Positions 27,301 to 40,700 of a stretch of 64,000 nucleotides of DNA are shown here, in pieces. A program made the position numbers and the translations under genes. Each line of letters begins with the position of its first letter. The first letter of the stretch is position 1. Origin of the DNA: Ziziphus jujuba (taxonomy: Eukaryota > Streptophyta > Magnoliopsida > Rosales > Rhamnaceae); NCBI RefSeq assembly GCF_031755915.1, contig NC_083388.1, positions 18,998,001 to 19,062,000 of the forward strand, in the 5' to 3' direction. The notes beneath the pieces are model-generated. The model was not told the DNA's origin and did no database searches. It saw nothing but the letters and a program-made list of their open reading frames with translations.

Positions 27301-28666
27301 TAATAGTTTGTAACATAAATTACTTGTTTGGACCCACAAAATCTAATAGAGTTTTATACAGAAATTACATTTTAATTATCACATAGAAAACAGGTTTGAA
27401 GGGTCTTCTAATATGTGTAGTATACTTTTGTGTATCGTAGAGATCCATCTTAAGGGATTTTTGAATTTTAAAATGTCATTAATTCCAAAGGATGCCAACT
27501 AGGTGATTAAAAAGGCTTTCTTACTATGCTTTCGCACCACTCAAAGTGATACCACGCTTCAAATATGTTGTTTAACAGTAATTATTATAATAATCATAAA
27601 GATTTTTTTGTTTTTTTTTTGCTCTGAAAATAAGATCATAAAGATAATAGAACAATAAATATTTATTTATATATATATTGATAATAAATGTATTGTTGAA
27701 ATAGCAATAAAACAAATCCACATGCCAGCCCCAGTGCATTGAAAATTACACAAATATTGACTCCTTCCTCAGCTATGATTGAGGGATTAAATTAAAGGAG
27801 ATGGAGTAGTAGTGAACAATAGTTACTAAGCATTATAATAACCTAAATATATAATACTATTGGTGAAAATAACATGACTAAAATTAAATTGCGATATCAA
27901 CTATTGGTTTACTTATGGCACATAAAATAGTAGCTATAAGCATTGAGCACCAATGAGACTGTAAATAAAATTGGTAAATAAGTAGTGGTGTGAATGGGGT
28001 TATTGTTTACCATTATTATTGGATTTTGAAAATCTAAAAAAATGGCTATTGTATGCATGGGTAATGGGAGGTGTAGTGGATTTTGGATAGGTATTGGATT
28101 TGGTTAGTTGGGTTATCTGTCTTATTGTGTGTAAAAACGACATCGTTAATTGTAAAGTATGTAATACATTTGTCGGGAAAAGAAAAAAAAAAAGAATAAA
28201 AAAAAAGAAAAGAAAAGAAAGAATCCGCGTAGAGAGAAGAAAACGGGGACTGCTACAAAGCACTGGCAAAGAAAGATAGAGAGAGAGAGACAGAGAGAGA
28301 GACCCACCCCACTTACTCTCTCACCTATTCATTTTTATTCTAATCAAAACTTTCATTACAATTTTTTTTTTTAAAAAAAAAAAGGAAGAATTTCAAAAAT
28401 TCAAAAAGAAAGAAATTTAAAAAAAAAAACAAGTATTTAAGAATGGAAATGGATCTTTCACAACTCCAACAAGCTCACTCATGATTGGTACTCTGAAAAC
28501 CTCTTCGCTCTCAGGAAAAAAAGCCACCATTTTTGGTTTTCTCTTGTTTTTAGGGCTTTCACATTGAGGATCCAAATTCGGTTCCGTTTTTCTATACTAA
28601 AACAGAGTTTGCTTTTTTTTTTTTTTTTTTTTTTTTTCTCTGTTAAAGTATAGTACAAGAAGGGAA
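24350..28666. other. 4.3-kb spacer between divergent DUF1191 and RING genes
   Basis: Divergent promoters at both ends. The middle is AT-rich with poly(A) runs at about 24573-24594, 25295-25322 and 26829-26853 and (AAAT)n near 26320. Near 27151-27164 lies GGTGACACGTCACC, an ACGT-core element of the type bound by bZIP factors, and a TGGGCT site II-like motif at about 27198. No protein gene recognised. Confidence 0.6.
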
Positions 28667-31600
28667 ATGCAGACATCGGCGAGTGATGCGGAGAGGAGTA
28701 GTAGCAGTAGTAGTTCGAGAAGATTCGGAATCCAAATTCCTGGTTTCATTCGCTCTCCATTGACGCTCTTGTTGGAGCAAGCTGGTGTATACGAAGCTAG
28801 GTCGGTTGCTCAAGGACCACACGGCTTCGTGATCAATCGGAATTCGCGGCATCGTGCCCCACGCGCCGCTGTACAGATGGAGGTGGAGGAGGAGGAGGAG
28901 GAGGAAGGTGATGTGGTGGTGGAAGAGGAGGTGTCGATTAGGATTATCGGTTCCGCGGAGCATGAGGTTGAGCGGAATGGTATTGACGGAGCTAATAATG
29001 GCGCGCAGCTAAATGGAGGTGGAATCGGAAACGCAGCTTCGAGTTCCGGAAACGAAAGCCGCGAGGATGATGGTGAGGACGATTTTGATTCTGGAAGCGG
29101 AGGTGTCAGTAATGGCGGCGATTCTTCGTATCAAAGATACGATATTCAGCACTTGGCCAGGTGGTTTGAGCAGATTCTCCCTTTTACTTTGCTTCTTCTT
29201 CTTGTCTTCATTCGTCAACATTTTCAAGGTATTTTCTTTTGCTTCTTTTTTTTTTTTTTTTTTTCCTTCTTCTTTTCCTATATGTTCTTTTCCTCTTCCA
29301 ATCACCATAATCGATAACTTGTAAGCTACTCATATGATTGAATTTCGGTACCAGTTGTACCTTTATGATAAATTCATGTTCTGGGCTACTTGAATTTTCA
29401 GGTTTTTCCGTTACCGTTTGGATCACTGGTGTCATGTACAAATCAAATGATATCTTACGGAAGCAGACGGCTCTGAAGGTAGTGTAACTTGCCCTTAGCT
29501 TTTTTAGGCTGATGGTTTTTCCCCTTTTATTTTCTTTTTTTTCTAATTTAATTTTTTTAATTTCTGGGTAATCTAATCGTGTATTGTATTGTATTGTTGA
29601 CTTTTGTGCAGGGGGAGAGAAAAGTTCCTGTTCTTGTGGGCATCAGTTTAGTGTTCGTGATCCATGTCGTTTTCATTTATTGGTGGTACAGAAATGAGGA
29701 TCTTCTCTACCCGTTAATTCTATTTCCTCCTAAAACTATACCTCCTTTCTGGCATGCCATATTCATCATCATGGTAAATGGTAAATACTCCAACTGTAAA
29801 TTGTTTGTTTTATTAACTTAATATCATACATGTAGTAGTTGGTGATATGCTTGATATTGGGATCATGTTCTATGGCTGCGATAAATTAGTTAAATTAGTA
29901 ACATTCTGTAGTGCCATTTACTTGTCCGGTAGTTTTCCTTTCTTTGTCTTTTCTTTTGCTGATGAATTCTGAGAAAGATTAGGAAGATATAATTTAAATA
30001 AATGTTGATGAACTTGTTTTTGGCAGAAATCTTTTAATCAGGTATTGATAATCTCAGAAATGTTGTATATTTTTGAAATTATTTAAAGAGTAAAGAGTTT
30101 GTAGGTAAGGTCAACAGTATGCTGTCACATATTTCTATCCGATCATGAAATTCTCATTGGTTTCGATATATCTCCTGATGTTTCTATCCCATACTTAGTA
30201 ACTGCTTCTTTTTATAGATATTATGGTGCGGCAAGCAGCAATGGCACTTAAATGTGTAATTTTGATGTACTACAAGAATAGCAGAGGCCGTGATAACCAT
30301 AAGCAGGTTACTAGTTATTTGAATTTCAAAGTCATATTAGTTATTTTAATTTGAATGTCAAATTTTTCTGTATTTCATCGATTTATACCTCAAATATCAC
30401 ATGTAATGGTACATATTTCTTTCAGGGTCAACTGCTAACTCTTGTCGAGTATCTATTGTTGTTGTACCGTGCCCTGCTGCCAACACCAGTCTGGTACCAG
30501 TTCTTTCTAAATAAAGAATATGGAAGCTTTTTTTCTTCATTAACTACAGGATTGTATTTAACATTCAAGCTTACACAAGTTGTAGAGAAGGTATTATTTG
30601 CGAAGATAACAAAATTTTACCTTTCATGTATTTTTAACTTGAGATTTTAAAATCACAAAGATAACAACAGCTTATCAGTGTGATAACTAACATACTATGT
30701 TATTTGGTTTTTAGGTTCGATACTTTTTTATGGCATTGAGAGCCCTATCACGTAAGGAAGTGCATTATGGATCTTATGCAACAACTGAGCAGGTCAGTCT
30801 CTCACTGTTTCTTTCCCCCACCCTAATAAGCTCAAGCTTACCCTAGTTACCAGGATTTTGGATCAAATAGTCTCTTTAACAAATTATTTACATTTCATCT
30901 ATGGACTGAAAAACCTGTTAAGCTAGCCTTGACTTGGATGCCTTTAGTTGACAACTTAAAAGTTTTATGCATCCGAAACTGTCAAATTATTGAATGTAGG
31001 TAAATGCGGCAGGAGATCTATGTGCAATTTGTCAGGAGAAGATGCATGCTCCTATACTGCTTCGCTGTAAACACATATTCTGCGAGGATTGTGTATCAGA
31101 ATGGTAGTTCCTTTCTTTCAACTTTTAATTATATGAGAATTTGCTGCAATGGTTTCTTCGTCCATTCTATATCCAGGCATTTGAGGTGTTATAATACCTA
31201 ATTTCCTCAATTGACATAAGCTCTTTACCTTTGACCAAAGTTTATCATAGGATGGAACAAATAAGCAGTTAAGCAGCTTGCATGTTTCATATGCTTAGCA
31301 TGCCATTTTTGTTGGTTTTGTGTTTCAACAGTTAATTTCTAGCTTTTTGAAAATATTAGATGGCACAATGTTAAATGGCTTATGTCTGGAGGTTAAAAAC
31401 AAATTTCAGCAAGGAATGATTTAATTGGATCCTGAACCATGGTTTCTATATTGTTATGGCTAAAATCTTTATTATTCTGTGATGTTTGCATATGTCATTC
31501 CCCAACATTTCCATATGAATCACTAGGGAGTGAGTTCGGGGATACAGTCTGGTCATAACCATAGAAAAGCTTTTAGAACTCAAAAGTCATTTCAACGGGG

Positions 31601-31870
31601 TTATAAGTTAACAAAATGTTATTTAGAAACCTTAAAAATGTATCTTAGTATCCAATTAATTACGACGAGTAGGGCGCTTTCATAGTTAATGCTATTTACT
31701 TTGATGCAAATTTGATATTTGACGCTATTTTCTGACCAATGATTTGCCGTACAAAATTTTTCAGGTTTGAGCGGGAAAGGACTTGCCCACTATGCAGAGC
31801 CTTGGTGAAACCAGCGAGTATTAAATCATATGGCGATGGATCAACAAGCATATTCTTCCAGTTATTCTAA
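28667..31870 (+). CDS. RNFT1-like multi-pass membrane RING E3 ubiquitin ligase
   Basis: Predicted membrane-embedded E3 ubiquitin ligase. Exons: 28667-29228, 29402-29478, 29612-29780, 30218-30306, 30426-30590, 30715-30792, 31000-31103, 31765-31870; total 449 residues. The N-terminal 170 residues are soluble, serine- and acid-rich (runs of E at 90-100, D/E/S at 130-150). Hydrophobic segments follow: [47 protein letters not shown] and [16 protein letters not shown], then a near-membrane block [22 protein letters not shown] (here [18 protein letters not shown]). The C-terminal C3HC4 RING has all eight ligands: C388, C391, C403, H405, C408, C411, C422, C425 ([17 protein letters not shown]). It ends SIFFQLF. 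Animal RNFT1 acts in ER quality control; transfer of that role is inference. Resembles Arabidopsis At5g01960 from memory. The ATG at 28667 is the first in this frame. Confidence 0.96.
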
Positions 31871-32894
31871 GATTTCAGTGCTTTGGAAACTAGACTCCTA
31901 CTTTAACCAAAAAATCATTTTGGAGTTGCAGCGCTGGAACTCCCATTTTGGTCCAAAAGACCCAAAAAAGGAGGTGACATCTTATTTCACACACTGGATG
32001 ATGAGATGGTTCTATCTCCGCGGTGCTTGCGTTTCCTCACTGATACTGGCCTTCCGGTGTATAGCCAAAGAGTTTTATATCTATATATGTATTTATACCT
32101 AAAATAGTATCTCCTTGAATCTATACACATATATATACTGATATTCTATAAAGGTTTGTATAGCATCCTAAACAGTTGCTGAAACGGATTAATTGTGTTT
32201 GGTAGATTAACTGATGTTTATTGTAGCATATATATATATATAGTTGTGCAAACTCTTATCTTCATGTTTTGTAAAGCTTACAGCCTAGCACTTAAAACCG
32301 GTTGTGGTAACTGTATCAACAGCTTAATGTGACACGCTTGACAGCATTTAGAATGTATTCCGTTCTCATGCTGATGCAACGGTAGATGCTGCCAGATCCC
32401 AAGATATCGTGGCAAGCCTATGAAAGGACTAGTTCTTAGCTCCCACTTGACAAATTCAAGGACTAAACAGATCATTAACCTAGATATAGGCACTCACTTT
32501 AGAATTAATTCTAAGCCCTTCTCAGACCTGAACATGGTCAATCTTGTACACAACTGACAACACTACACTGGTAATCGTATTTACAGATATCAAAAACAAT
32601 TCTTATTTCCCTTCACCAAATTTGCTATAAATATGCCAGCTATTGATAACCAAAACTGAAGTATCATGATGCATCATCTCAGAAAGGGAAAAAAAAAGAA
32701 GAAAAAAAAGAAAGAAAGCAAAGCCACATTTTAATATTAATTACATAACATTACATATCAGCCAAATAATACAGAAGAATGACAACAAATAATGACAAAA
32801 AGAAGATGAAAGAAATAAAACCAGTAGCAAAAACAAGAAAATGGTACTTGGATACAACTTCAAACCTTTGTTGAAATTATGGAATACAAGGGTT
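31871..32894. other. Convergent 3' region between RING and coiled-coil genes
   Basis: Holds the RING gene 3' UTR and, on the other strand, that of the coiled-coil gene. (AT)n near 32090-32240 and an A/G-rich tract near 32690-32720. The frame at 31830-32102 overlaps the RING stop in another phase and is not a gene. Confidence 0.6.
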
Positions 32895-35800
32895 TCAAAC
32901 TGACGCATCTGGGTGTCGGCTTTTCTCTGACAGTGTAGTGTAGTTAGAAGAGCCTGATTGGGCAGAATTTTGGGAGACCCCTTTGACATCTGGTGGTGGT
33001 GTAGGATGAGCAGGGATAACCTGATTCATGTGCAAATACATGTTAAATGCAACCCAAGAGGCAACAAACAGGAACAGAAAATATACTGGGTAGTTGTGGT
33101 ACCTTGATGGGGTATACTTCAGTGACTTCTTCAGTACCCTCATCCAAATATACAACATCCTGCATGGTAAGTTGGTGGTATTCAACCACCTCTCTCAGAA
33201 AACGATTCTCTCGTGCATAAACTGAGTTTTCATGTGCCAATCTTGCCTTCTCTGCCAGAAGTGTTTCAAGTTGAAGCCGTATCTGATATGGAAAAGCTAG
33301 GCATCAAAATTTGGAATTTCTCAATGAAACGGGTGATAAGTTTGGGTCATTCTACACTTAACATGTATCAAAAATCAGGGACCAAAACGTTTCCATATGA
33401 TAGAACTACAGAAAGGAAAAAGAAAAAAATTAAAAAAAGATATAACAAAAGCCAAACAAATCAACTATTTTACGCTTAGCTTGGACATTAAATTGGCTAT
33501 GGGGCGAATCTGATAATCATGAAGACAATAAGAGTAAGCTTCAAATATTTTTTTCATCATCACAGCCTTCATCCATTGGCCACCTTAAGAGAGATAGCGG
33601 TATAAGAGCCAAACAAGTGCGAGAACATAAATCATCGGCAGGATTACTAATTGATGGATGTGAAAATATTTAGTGGTCCAGAATGTGAGTTAACTTTTAT
33701 TTTCACACTCAATGTAAATGGATTATGCCCCTATAATGAGTAATTATACACGATAAGGTCAGATATACACATATACATCAAAACACAAATGTGATAATAA
33801 ATGAAGGAGATTAATATCCACAATATAAAATGATGAAAATCATACTCTGGCTACATAACAAATATATTAACAAATAATATAAAATAAGAAAATTATAATA
33901 TTATTATTATAATTTTCAATATTGACTCAAAAATAAAATTGAGGGGGGTGAACTAAGGAAGAAAACGTGTACCAAATCATCATCTTCTGGGCTGTCTCCC
34001 CTTTCACGATTCTCCCGAAGAATTTTATTTTCTTCCTCTAGTTGAGCACATCGCTCCTTTGCAAAAGCAAGATCTGCCTTCACAGTCTTCAACTCCCGAA
34101 GAAGAAGTTTTGCTTTGGCAGCCATTGCCATTGCAACCTGTAGTGTCAACCAAGAGGCATATCATGCCCCAGGAAAAGACAAATAGAAGAGAGAAAGTAC
34201 AAAGAGAATAACTAATTATGTATAACAAACCCCCCATCCCATTTTCTTTTCCCTTTCCAAAGATTCTTCTCTCATATTTGCATCACCAGGCTATGGATGG
34301 TAACAGCACAAGATTAGTGAAGGTATGCTCATAAAGCAGTTTTCTCAAGGCTTTTTACTAAAGTGTCAAGTTGGAGCTAACAAAAATGAACTTAGTAGTG
34401 GAGATAATTGAGCTCAGAATCATCTAAGACTTCTTACCCACTGGATCTGTCAATTTTACTTTTGCAGAGGATAACTAACCTAGGATTGATAAAATATCAA
34501 AAGAAATGATGTACTAGTGCCGAATAAACTGGCATTGCCTTTTATCTCCATAAAAATAATGAGAGCAGGAAACCACATGTAAAATACTTCTGTATATGAA
34601 CTAGTATACATAATTGCCACCTTACGTCGCGAGAAGCCTTCAATTGAAGTTCTAGGTCGGTTTCCATCTGGTTGTGCATCTGGGGTTTCTGCGCATTATT
34701 TTGTGTAGCAGAACTGCCTGGCTTTTTCTTGATATGCTTACGAGTTTCTTGAATGATGTCTGCAGTCCTGTTCTCCACAATAGTACAACCCTCCTGGGAT
34801 GAAAAGGAAAAATCAAATATGAATAAACTGGTAGACACAAGACTCTTGGAAGGTTTCCAGGGGAGGTTGAGAAAAAGAAGTACATAAATAAACGTGCTAT
34901 AGAAATATACATATATAATGGCAATTCATCCACAGAGAAAGATACGGGTTGTGCGGTAGGATTTGTTAATAATTATAACTTATACCAAGTTTCAGAAACA
35001 GAACAAAACAGCAGGAAAAACATTAACGGTTACTGCAAAAAACTACCAAATGCATGCAAGTTATTTCAACAAAATATATAAGCTTACCTCAAATGCATTC
35101 CCAATGGTGCCACCTATATGACTGAAAGAAGATGTGATTGCATCCAATCCTTTCTGTAACTTGGGATTGTCCATTTTCCGCCGGTTCACATCGGCCTGAT
35201 AGGGAGCATGATACTGCAAATGGGTAGAAATCAAACAAATGGTGTCATATCTTATGCACCGGTGAATGTAAAATTTTCTGTTTATGAAGCAACGACTACA
35301 TGGAGAGCAATCTGCCAAACTACAAGATATGACAGAAATACATTAACTGACAAACATGGAATGATTAAGACTTTCCCAACGAGTACCGAATGAAAGTTAC
35401 GGTCTCAAAAAGATATCTCATGCTATTTCTCAACCTTTATTTAAGCCCTTTAACAGTGTCTAGTAAGAAGCAGTTTGAATTGTAACCTTGCTCCTCGTTG
35501 CTGTAGGAGGCGTCTCCACCTCTGTTCTTCCAGGCGTACCGAATTGTTGTTGAGCTTCATTATGATTGTCATTATCATCGTCGAGAAAGGCTTTGGCTTT
35601 TCTAGCCAGAACACCCCAAAATCCTTGTTTGGATTCATTCAAACTTCTCATTGATGTATACTCATAAGCCTTAGAATCCTACATACACAAGAAACAAGAA
35701 AGAGAGAGGGGGGAAAAAAAAAATCTTTTCAATTTAATCATTCATTATAGCGGTGACTTTATCTCGTCTACTAGAAATGGATGAAAGGAAGCATTGAAAT

Positions 35801-36327
35801 GAGATGGAACGAAATGCAAATAAATACAAAGCCAGGCATTGGTGTTCTGATATATGTACGTCTTTCTAGCTTATATCCAGTTGAACCCAATTGACACGAA
35901 GTCCATCAAAAAGGCAAGCAACGCAAAAATTCAATAAGAAAAAGAAGAAGAAGGAAACCTTGGAAGAGAATTGCGGGGGAGAGGGAGAAGGTAAAGGAGA
36001 AGGAGATGATGAGGCAGTGAGGTTGGAATATCGAGAAGCTGAAGAGGTAGACGTTGAAGTTGAGATTGTGCCACGACCACCATCACCACCACCACCACCT
36101 GCGGCAGCGTAAGCGGAGGAGAGGGAAGAACCCCGATAGGCTGAAGAAGCTCTAATGGCTTTGGCCGCAAGCGAAGAAGAAGACGACGACCAATCATCAG
36201 TGGAAGCCGCAGCTGAAGCTGAATCTGAATACAAAGAAGGCGGAGGAGACACAGGTTTCTCGATGCGCTCTTCAATGGCAGTTGTTGAAGGCTTCGATAC
36301 TCCCTGCTGCCTCCTCCGGTACGCCAT
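32895..36327 (-). CDS. Serine-rich coiled-coil protein, plant-specific, function unknown
   Basis: Exons in transcription order: 36327-35959, 35678-35487, 35213-35088, 34793-34626, 34137-33973, 33282-33103, 33020-32895; all joints in phase, 441 residues. The N-terminus [16 protein letters not shown] leads into a Ser/Ala/Gly-rich low-complexity region (to about residue 123). Residues 124-187 contain [20 protein letters not shown]; 188-229 contain [25 protein letters not shown]. From about 288 to 380 heptad-like, charged sequence ([53 protein letters not shown]) predicts a coiled coil. The tail is [17 protein letters not shown] and a proline-rich end. It resembles Arabidopsis At5g01970, which I remember only as an unknown protein (some databases attach a heat-inducible repressor label). 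Function not inferred. Confidence 0.9.
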
Positions 36328-36617
36328 TATCCTCTCCCTCTCTACTGCGCGTGCCTTTTGACAGATTGATAGTTGTGGAGGAGCTTTTTAGGGGAGAATC
36401 AAATTATTGACAAATCTCAGAGCAATAAGCCCTAACTCTCTAACCCCCCACCAATATAGCCCACCGCAACCACAAACAGATTCACGCACAAACAGAAACA
36501 AAATAATGAAACGTAACAAGCATATATATATATATATAAAGAGAAAGGGGCACAGCTGAAAATCCCTTCTTGGGTTCCAAAACCCCTTCTCTTTTCCTCT
36601 CTTCTTCTTCTTCTTCT

Positions 36618-36651
<34 letters not shown>

Positions 36652-36806
36652 CCCTTGTCAACGCTCGTTCCTCTGTTCCCCGATAGTACAGAAATCGGAA
36701 TCCGGATCACCCGTTAAACAAATTCACCGACCAACTCACCAAGATTAAATTGGGCTTCACCCATTTTTTCTTGGGCTACCATAGTTGGGATTATGGTTTC
36801 GGCCCA
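36328..36806 (-). promoter_or_regulatory. 5' region of the coiled-coil gene with three site II motifs
   Basis: Upstream of the ATG at 36327 lie a (CTT)n/(CT)n tract (36601-36651), which reads as a GA repeat in the transcript, and then three site II-type motifs: TGGGCT at 36751-36756 and 36772-36777, GGCCCA at 36801-36806. The spacing suggests a TATA-less promoter near 36.7 kb with a 5' UTR of 300-400 bases. Transcript start not visible. Confidence 0.5.
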
Positions 36807-37424
36807 CTTCACAAGAACACAATCCTTTTTTTTTTTTTTTTCAAACATTAGCTACTTTCTTGCAAGTCATAACATTTTTTTTTTTATTTCGGGCGCATTT
36901 TGTTTTCACATAATAGTTGTTCTTGTTAAAACGTGAATATAAGAAAGTAAAAAAATTGTTATTTCAATTTTATATATTTAATAACAATAAATAATGATTT
37001 ATTAAAATCAAAATAATAGTAATAAAAAAAATTTAAAATTTTTATTTATATATTTTGTACCAATAAAGAATTAAAAGCAAAATTTAGCTTTTATAAACAT
37101 CAAATTTCAAATTTGGTTAAAATTAATAAAAATTAAACTTTTATATTTTTAAAATGTTATAGGCTATCTGAATTTATATTTGTTACAAATATGGTAACGA
37201 TATATTTAAAGCTTATTTAGGTTATAATATGCTAATAACAATTGTGAGTTTTTTTTTTTTTTAAGTTATTCTTTAATTTAAAAATGTACCAAATATAAAA
37301 CAAACTATTATTATGGAGTAGCGATTATATTCTTGCTTTTGTTTTGTATACTAAACATGCTTTTGTGGCTGAAACCATTTTTTTTTTTTTTTCCCCTTGA
37401 AGAATCGTTGAAACTTTTTTAAAA
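36807..37424. other. AT-rich spacer
   Basis: Very AT-rich with several poly(T) runs. No gene, RNA or structured element recognised. Confidence 0.6.
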
Positions 37425-37694
37425 GGGAAAATTTCATCAACACCCTTGAGATGTGATGAAAATTCATTAACACTCTCAGAGATTAAAAAATCATCACTTA
37501 CTGCCATGAAATTTGGAAAATTATCATTACCCTTTTTTTTGGCCAATATTATTCATTACACTTGAAGTTGATTTTCACATAAATTCATGAATGATGATTT
37601 TTCCAAATCTCAATGTGTAAGTAATAATTTTTAAAACTTCATAAGCGTCAATAAATTCTCATTAAATTTGAAAGGTGTTTGATAAAAATTTTCA
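37425..37694. mobile_element. MITE of Mutator type (270 bp, terminal inverted repeats, 9-bp target duplication)
   Basis: The two ends are long imperfect inverted repeats of roughly 100 bases. Left end GGGAAAATTTCATCAACACC; reverse complement of the right end TGAAAATTTTTATCAAACAC. Deeper blocks also pair (TGGAAAATTATCAT on the left, TTTGGAAAAATCAT as complement of the right). The element is flanked by the same nine bases, TTTTTAAAA, at 37416-37424 and 37695-37703. Long TIRs, a 9-bp duplication and no coding capacity are hallmarks of non-autonomous Mutator-like elements. The left arm has short subrepeats (CATCAACACCCTTGAGA and CATTAACACTCTCAGAGA). The flank is A/T only, so chance contributes to the 9-bp match. 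Confidence 0.7.
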
Positions 37695-37703
37695 TTTTTA
37701 AAA

Positions 37704-40700
37704 TAAAAGATATGAATTATTCAATTTAAATTTTAAAAAAATTTTATTAACTTGTTTTAATAACTGGCATTTACAGAATTTATTAGATTCCAATGACTTT
37801 AATAAAGTTTATAAAATTATGAAAGACTCCCATGCACTTTTAGAGACTTTCATTTTAAAAGATTTTTATTGATTTTCAAATATAAATATAGACTTTGTGG
37901 AAATAAAATTACATTTTTCATGTCGATAATAAAATATATTATTAAAATAATAAAATAAAAATATTAAAAAGGAATATTTGCTTGGAAAAAAATAGAAAGG
38001 AAAATTTCCAACTTTGATATATATATATATATATGTTTTTATTTTATTTTATGTATAGGTTATGGGTATGATCTAAAAATGTTTTGGATACACATATATC
38101 TTATTATTAGAGTTTCTGTTCTATGCATTCCAAAAACAGATTGATTCATGAGTTTTTGTAGGCCTACAATTTTTTATCTTCTCTTGTTTTTGTATTGTAA
38201 ATATAATTTCTTAACCCAATTTCTTACTTCAATGTTAAAAAAGTGACTAGAAATTTGATTCTACAAATGTAACACATCTTAAACTTTTTTAAGTTAAATT
38301 ATACATTATTAAAAACAAGATTAAACATGTGAAAAATGATACATATTGGATAAATGTAAAAAATTTCCATTTTTCATATTGGATTCTATATTATAAAAAA
38401 ATATACATTTTTTTTATTATTATCAAAAATGGAATAAATGAATTATTAAAAAGACACTTATGTGGGAGGATGTAAATCAATTATTTTCTTTTCATATCAT
38501 TCCACTTTGTATATAAGTTAACAAACTAATAAGTCGCCCACCACCCCCCCACCCCCCCTTTTTTTTCTTTCTTTTTTTTTTTTTTTTTTTGGTTACAGAG
38601 AAGTAGATAAATGACGAATGGATAATGTAGGAGTATCAGAGTTTTTTTCCAATTGAGAGAAGGATGAGCTGCAAAATTGGCTTGTGGGTTCAAAAGTCTT
38701 AAAAGTTTTGGGGATAAATGAGTGGAAATTTTTTGAAATAAATGTTTCCATTTTTAGCTTAAAAATGGATAAAAATCCACGATCTTTAAAGCCAATAAAA
38801 ATCTTTGAATACCACATAACTTTTATACACTTTAAAATAGTTTTAATTAAATATTCTTAATTTTTATAAACTTAAAAAAAGTTAAATCTATATTGAATAT
38901 GCTTAAATTTTTACAAATTTTTTTGAAAATTATGTTGATTACATTCAAATTTTTAAATTTCAAAAAAAAAAAAACTATTAAAATCCTAATTTAATAACCC
39001 TAAAATTGGTGAATGGCTGAGGCCATTACTTTTGTGGTCCTAGTCCTCTCCTTCATTTCCGGGCTAGGAAATGGGTTTAGGACGTGAGGGAATCAAAACC
39101 CCCAACATAGCCCCTATCGGGCTTCAACCTTTTTATTGGATGCATATCACATCTCAAAGACAGGCTTTCTATTGGATCATCAAACGCTTCAACCCCATAA
39201 TGCTCAAAACCAAATTCAGCTTTCGATACCTACCTATTCTACGCTATGCTATGATCACTTCCCCTTTATAGCATCACTTATAGCTCTCTTTTATTGGTTT
39301 TTAAGTCTTGTAGAAAGAAATCATAGTGTCTGAATCATAATCATTGTTGAATGCGCCCTTGTATTTGTAATCGTAATTGTTAACATGCAACATATCTATA
39401 CCAACATATATTCACTAAAAAGGAAAAAAAAATAAATAAAAATCTATACTAATATATATATATATATATGTATGAATGTATTTTGGTTCTTCTGCATAGG
39501 GACTCAACCTGATTTAAGTGGTCACTGGCTAGTCTATCAATCAAAAAGAAAAAATGGAACTCAGGGTACACTTTCTTCGGCATTGATCCTTAATGTGTAC
39601 TATTTATTTTTTTTTTTTTTCCCTTTCTTTTCTTCTACGCATTGTATATATAAAGAACATATTTCAACTATATATAAAGTGAAATCACATGCTGATGTGT
39701 AAGTGTTGATGTGCCGCACTATTAATAATTTAACTCTATATTTGGATATATGGGATAGGATAGAATAGAAAGAAAATAATTTAAATTTTTTATTTGAATA
39801 ATTAAAATGAGGCGGAAACGAAAAGAAATGATGCAAAAAGGATTAATTATTTTATTTTGATCAGATTTGTTTTTATTTTATTATTGATAGAAAACGAATA
39901 AAAAAATATTTTAATGGATTTTTTTAAGTATTTCAAAATTAATTTTATTATTACTATAAAATATTATTTTTTTATGTTATTTTTTATTTATTAATAATTT
40001 AATTAATAAATATTAATAAATACTTTTTTCCATTAAATTTATATTCTTTTTTATATTTAATTCAAATATAGGTTAATAATTTATAATTAAATACTTAATT
40101 AAATTAATGGTAATCTTTAATATATATCACATTATTATATTTTCGATGGGGGGATAAAAATTATGTTTTCATTCCCAACTTGTCAAGATCATAATTATGT
40201 ATATTAATGCACAGATTTTTTCCTTGTTTTAGCTGATGATGCTGGTGCATATACATATAAAGATAAACACAATCATAAGCAATTACCAAAAAAGAAAAAA
40301 AACACAATCATAAGCCTGCAAAAATATGTAATAGCAGGTGTTCATGGAGCAGTGCAATGGAAGCAGCTTGGAAAGATAAATATCCATTGATGAAGTCGAG
40401 TGATCATGTGTATATATGATCAAATTCCCTTATGTAAGAGTGAACCGTACTCTAATAGGGGGCAGGCCGCAGGTGCCTAAAAATATCGTACATAATTTTA
40501 GCTTTCTGTCATTGCATATATCTATACTTTCAACTTTATTTTTTTATTTAATATATATTTTTTGGTAATATATTTATGTATATTTACTTTCTGCTTTATT
40601 TAATATCTGTTTTTTTTTTTTTTTTTTTTTTTTTATGTCTTTGAGTATTTTTGGGAAGGAGCGGCAGAGGAAAGAGCGTCTGCTTCTTCAATCTCTGGCC

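Noticed and set aside
28643..28963. Antisense frame opposite the RING ligase first exon
   Set aside because: A shadow of the acid-rich GAG/GGA repeats of the real gene.
31830..32102. 90-codon frame after the RING gene
   Set aside because: It overlaps the RING stop codon in another phase and continues in the 3' UTR.
35866..36327. Reading the first exon of the coiled-coil gene through to 35866
   Set aside because: After 35959 the frame runs into a poly-phenylalanine intron; the donor AAG|GTTTCC and the next exon keep the frame.
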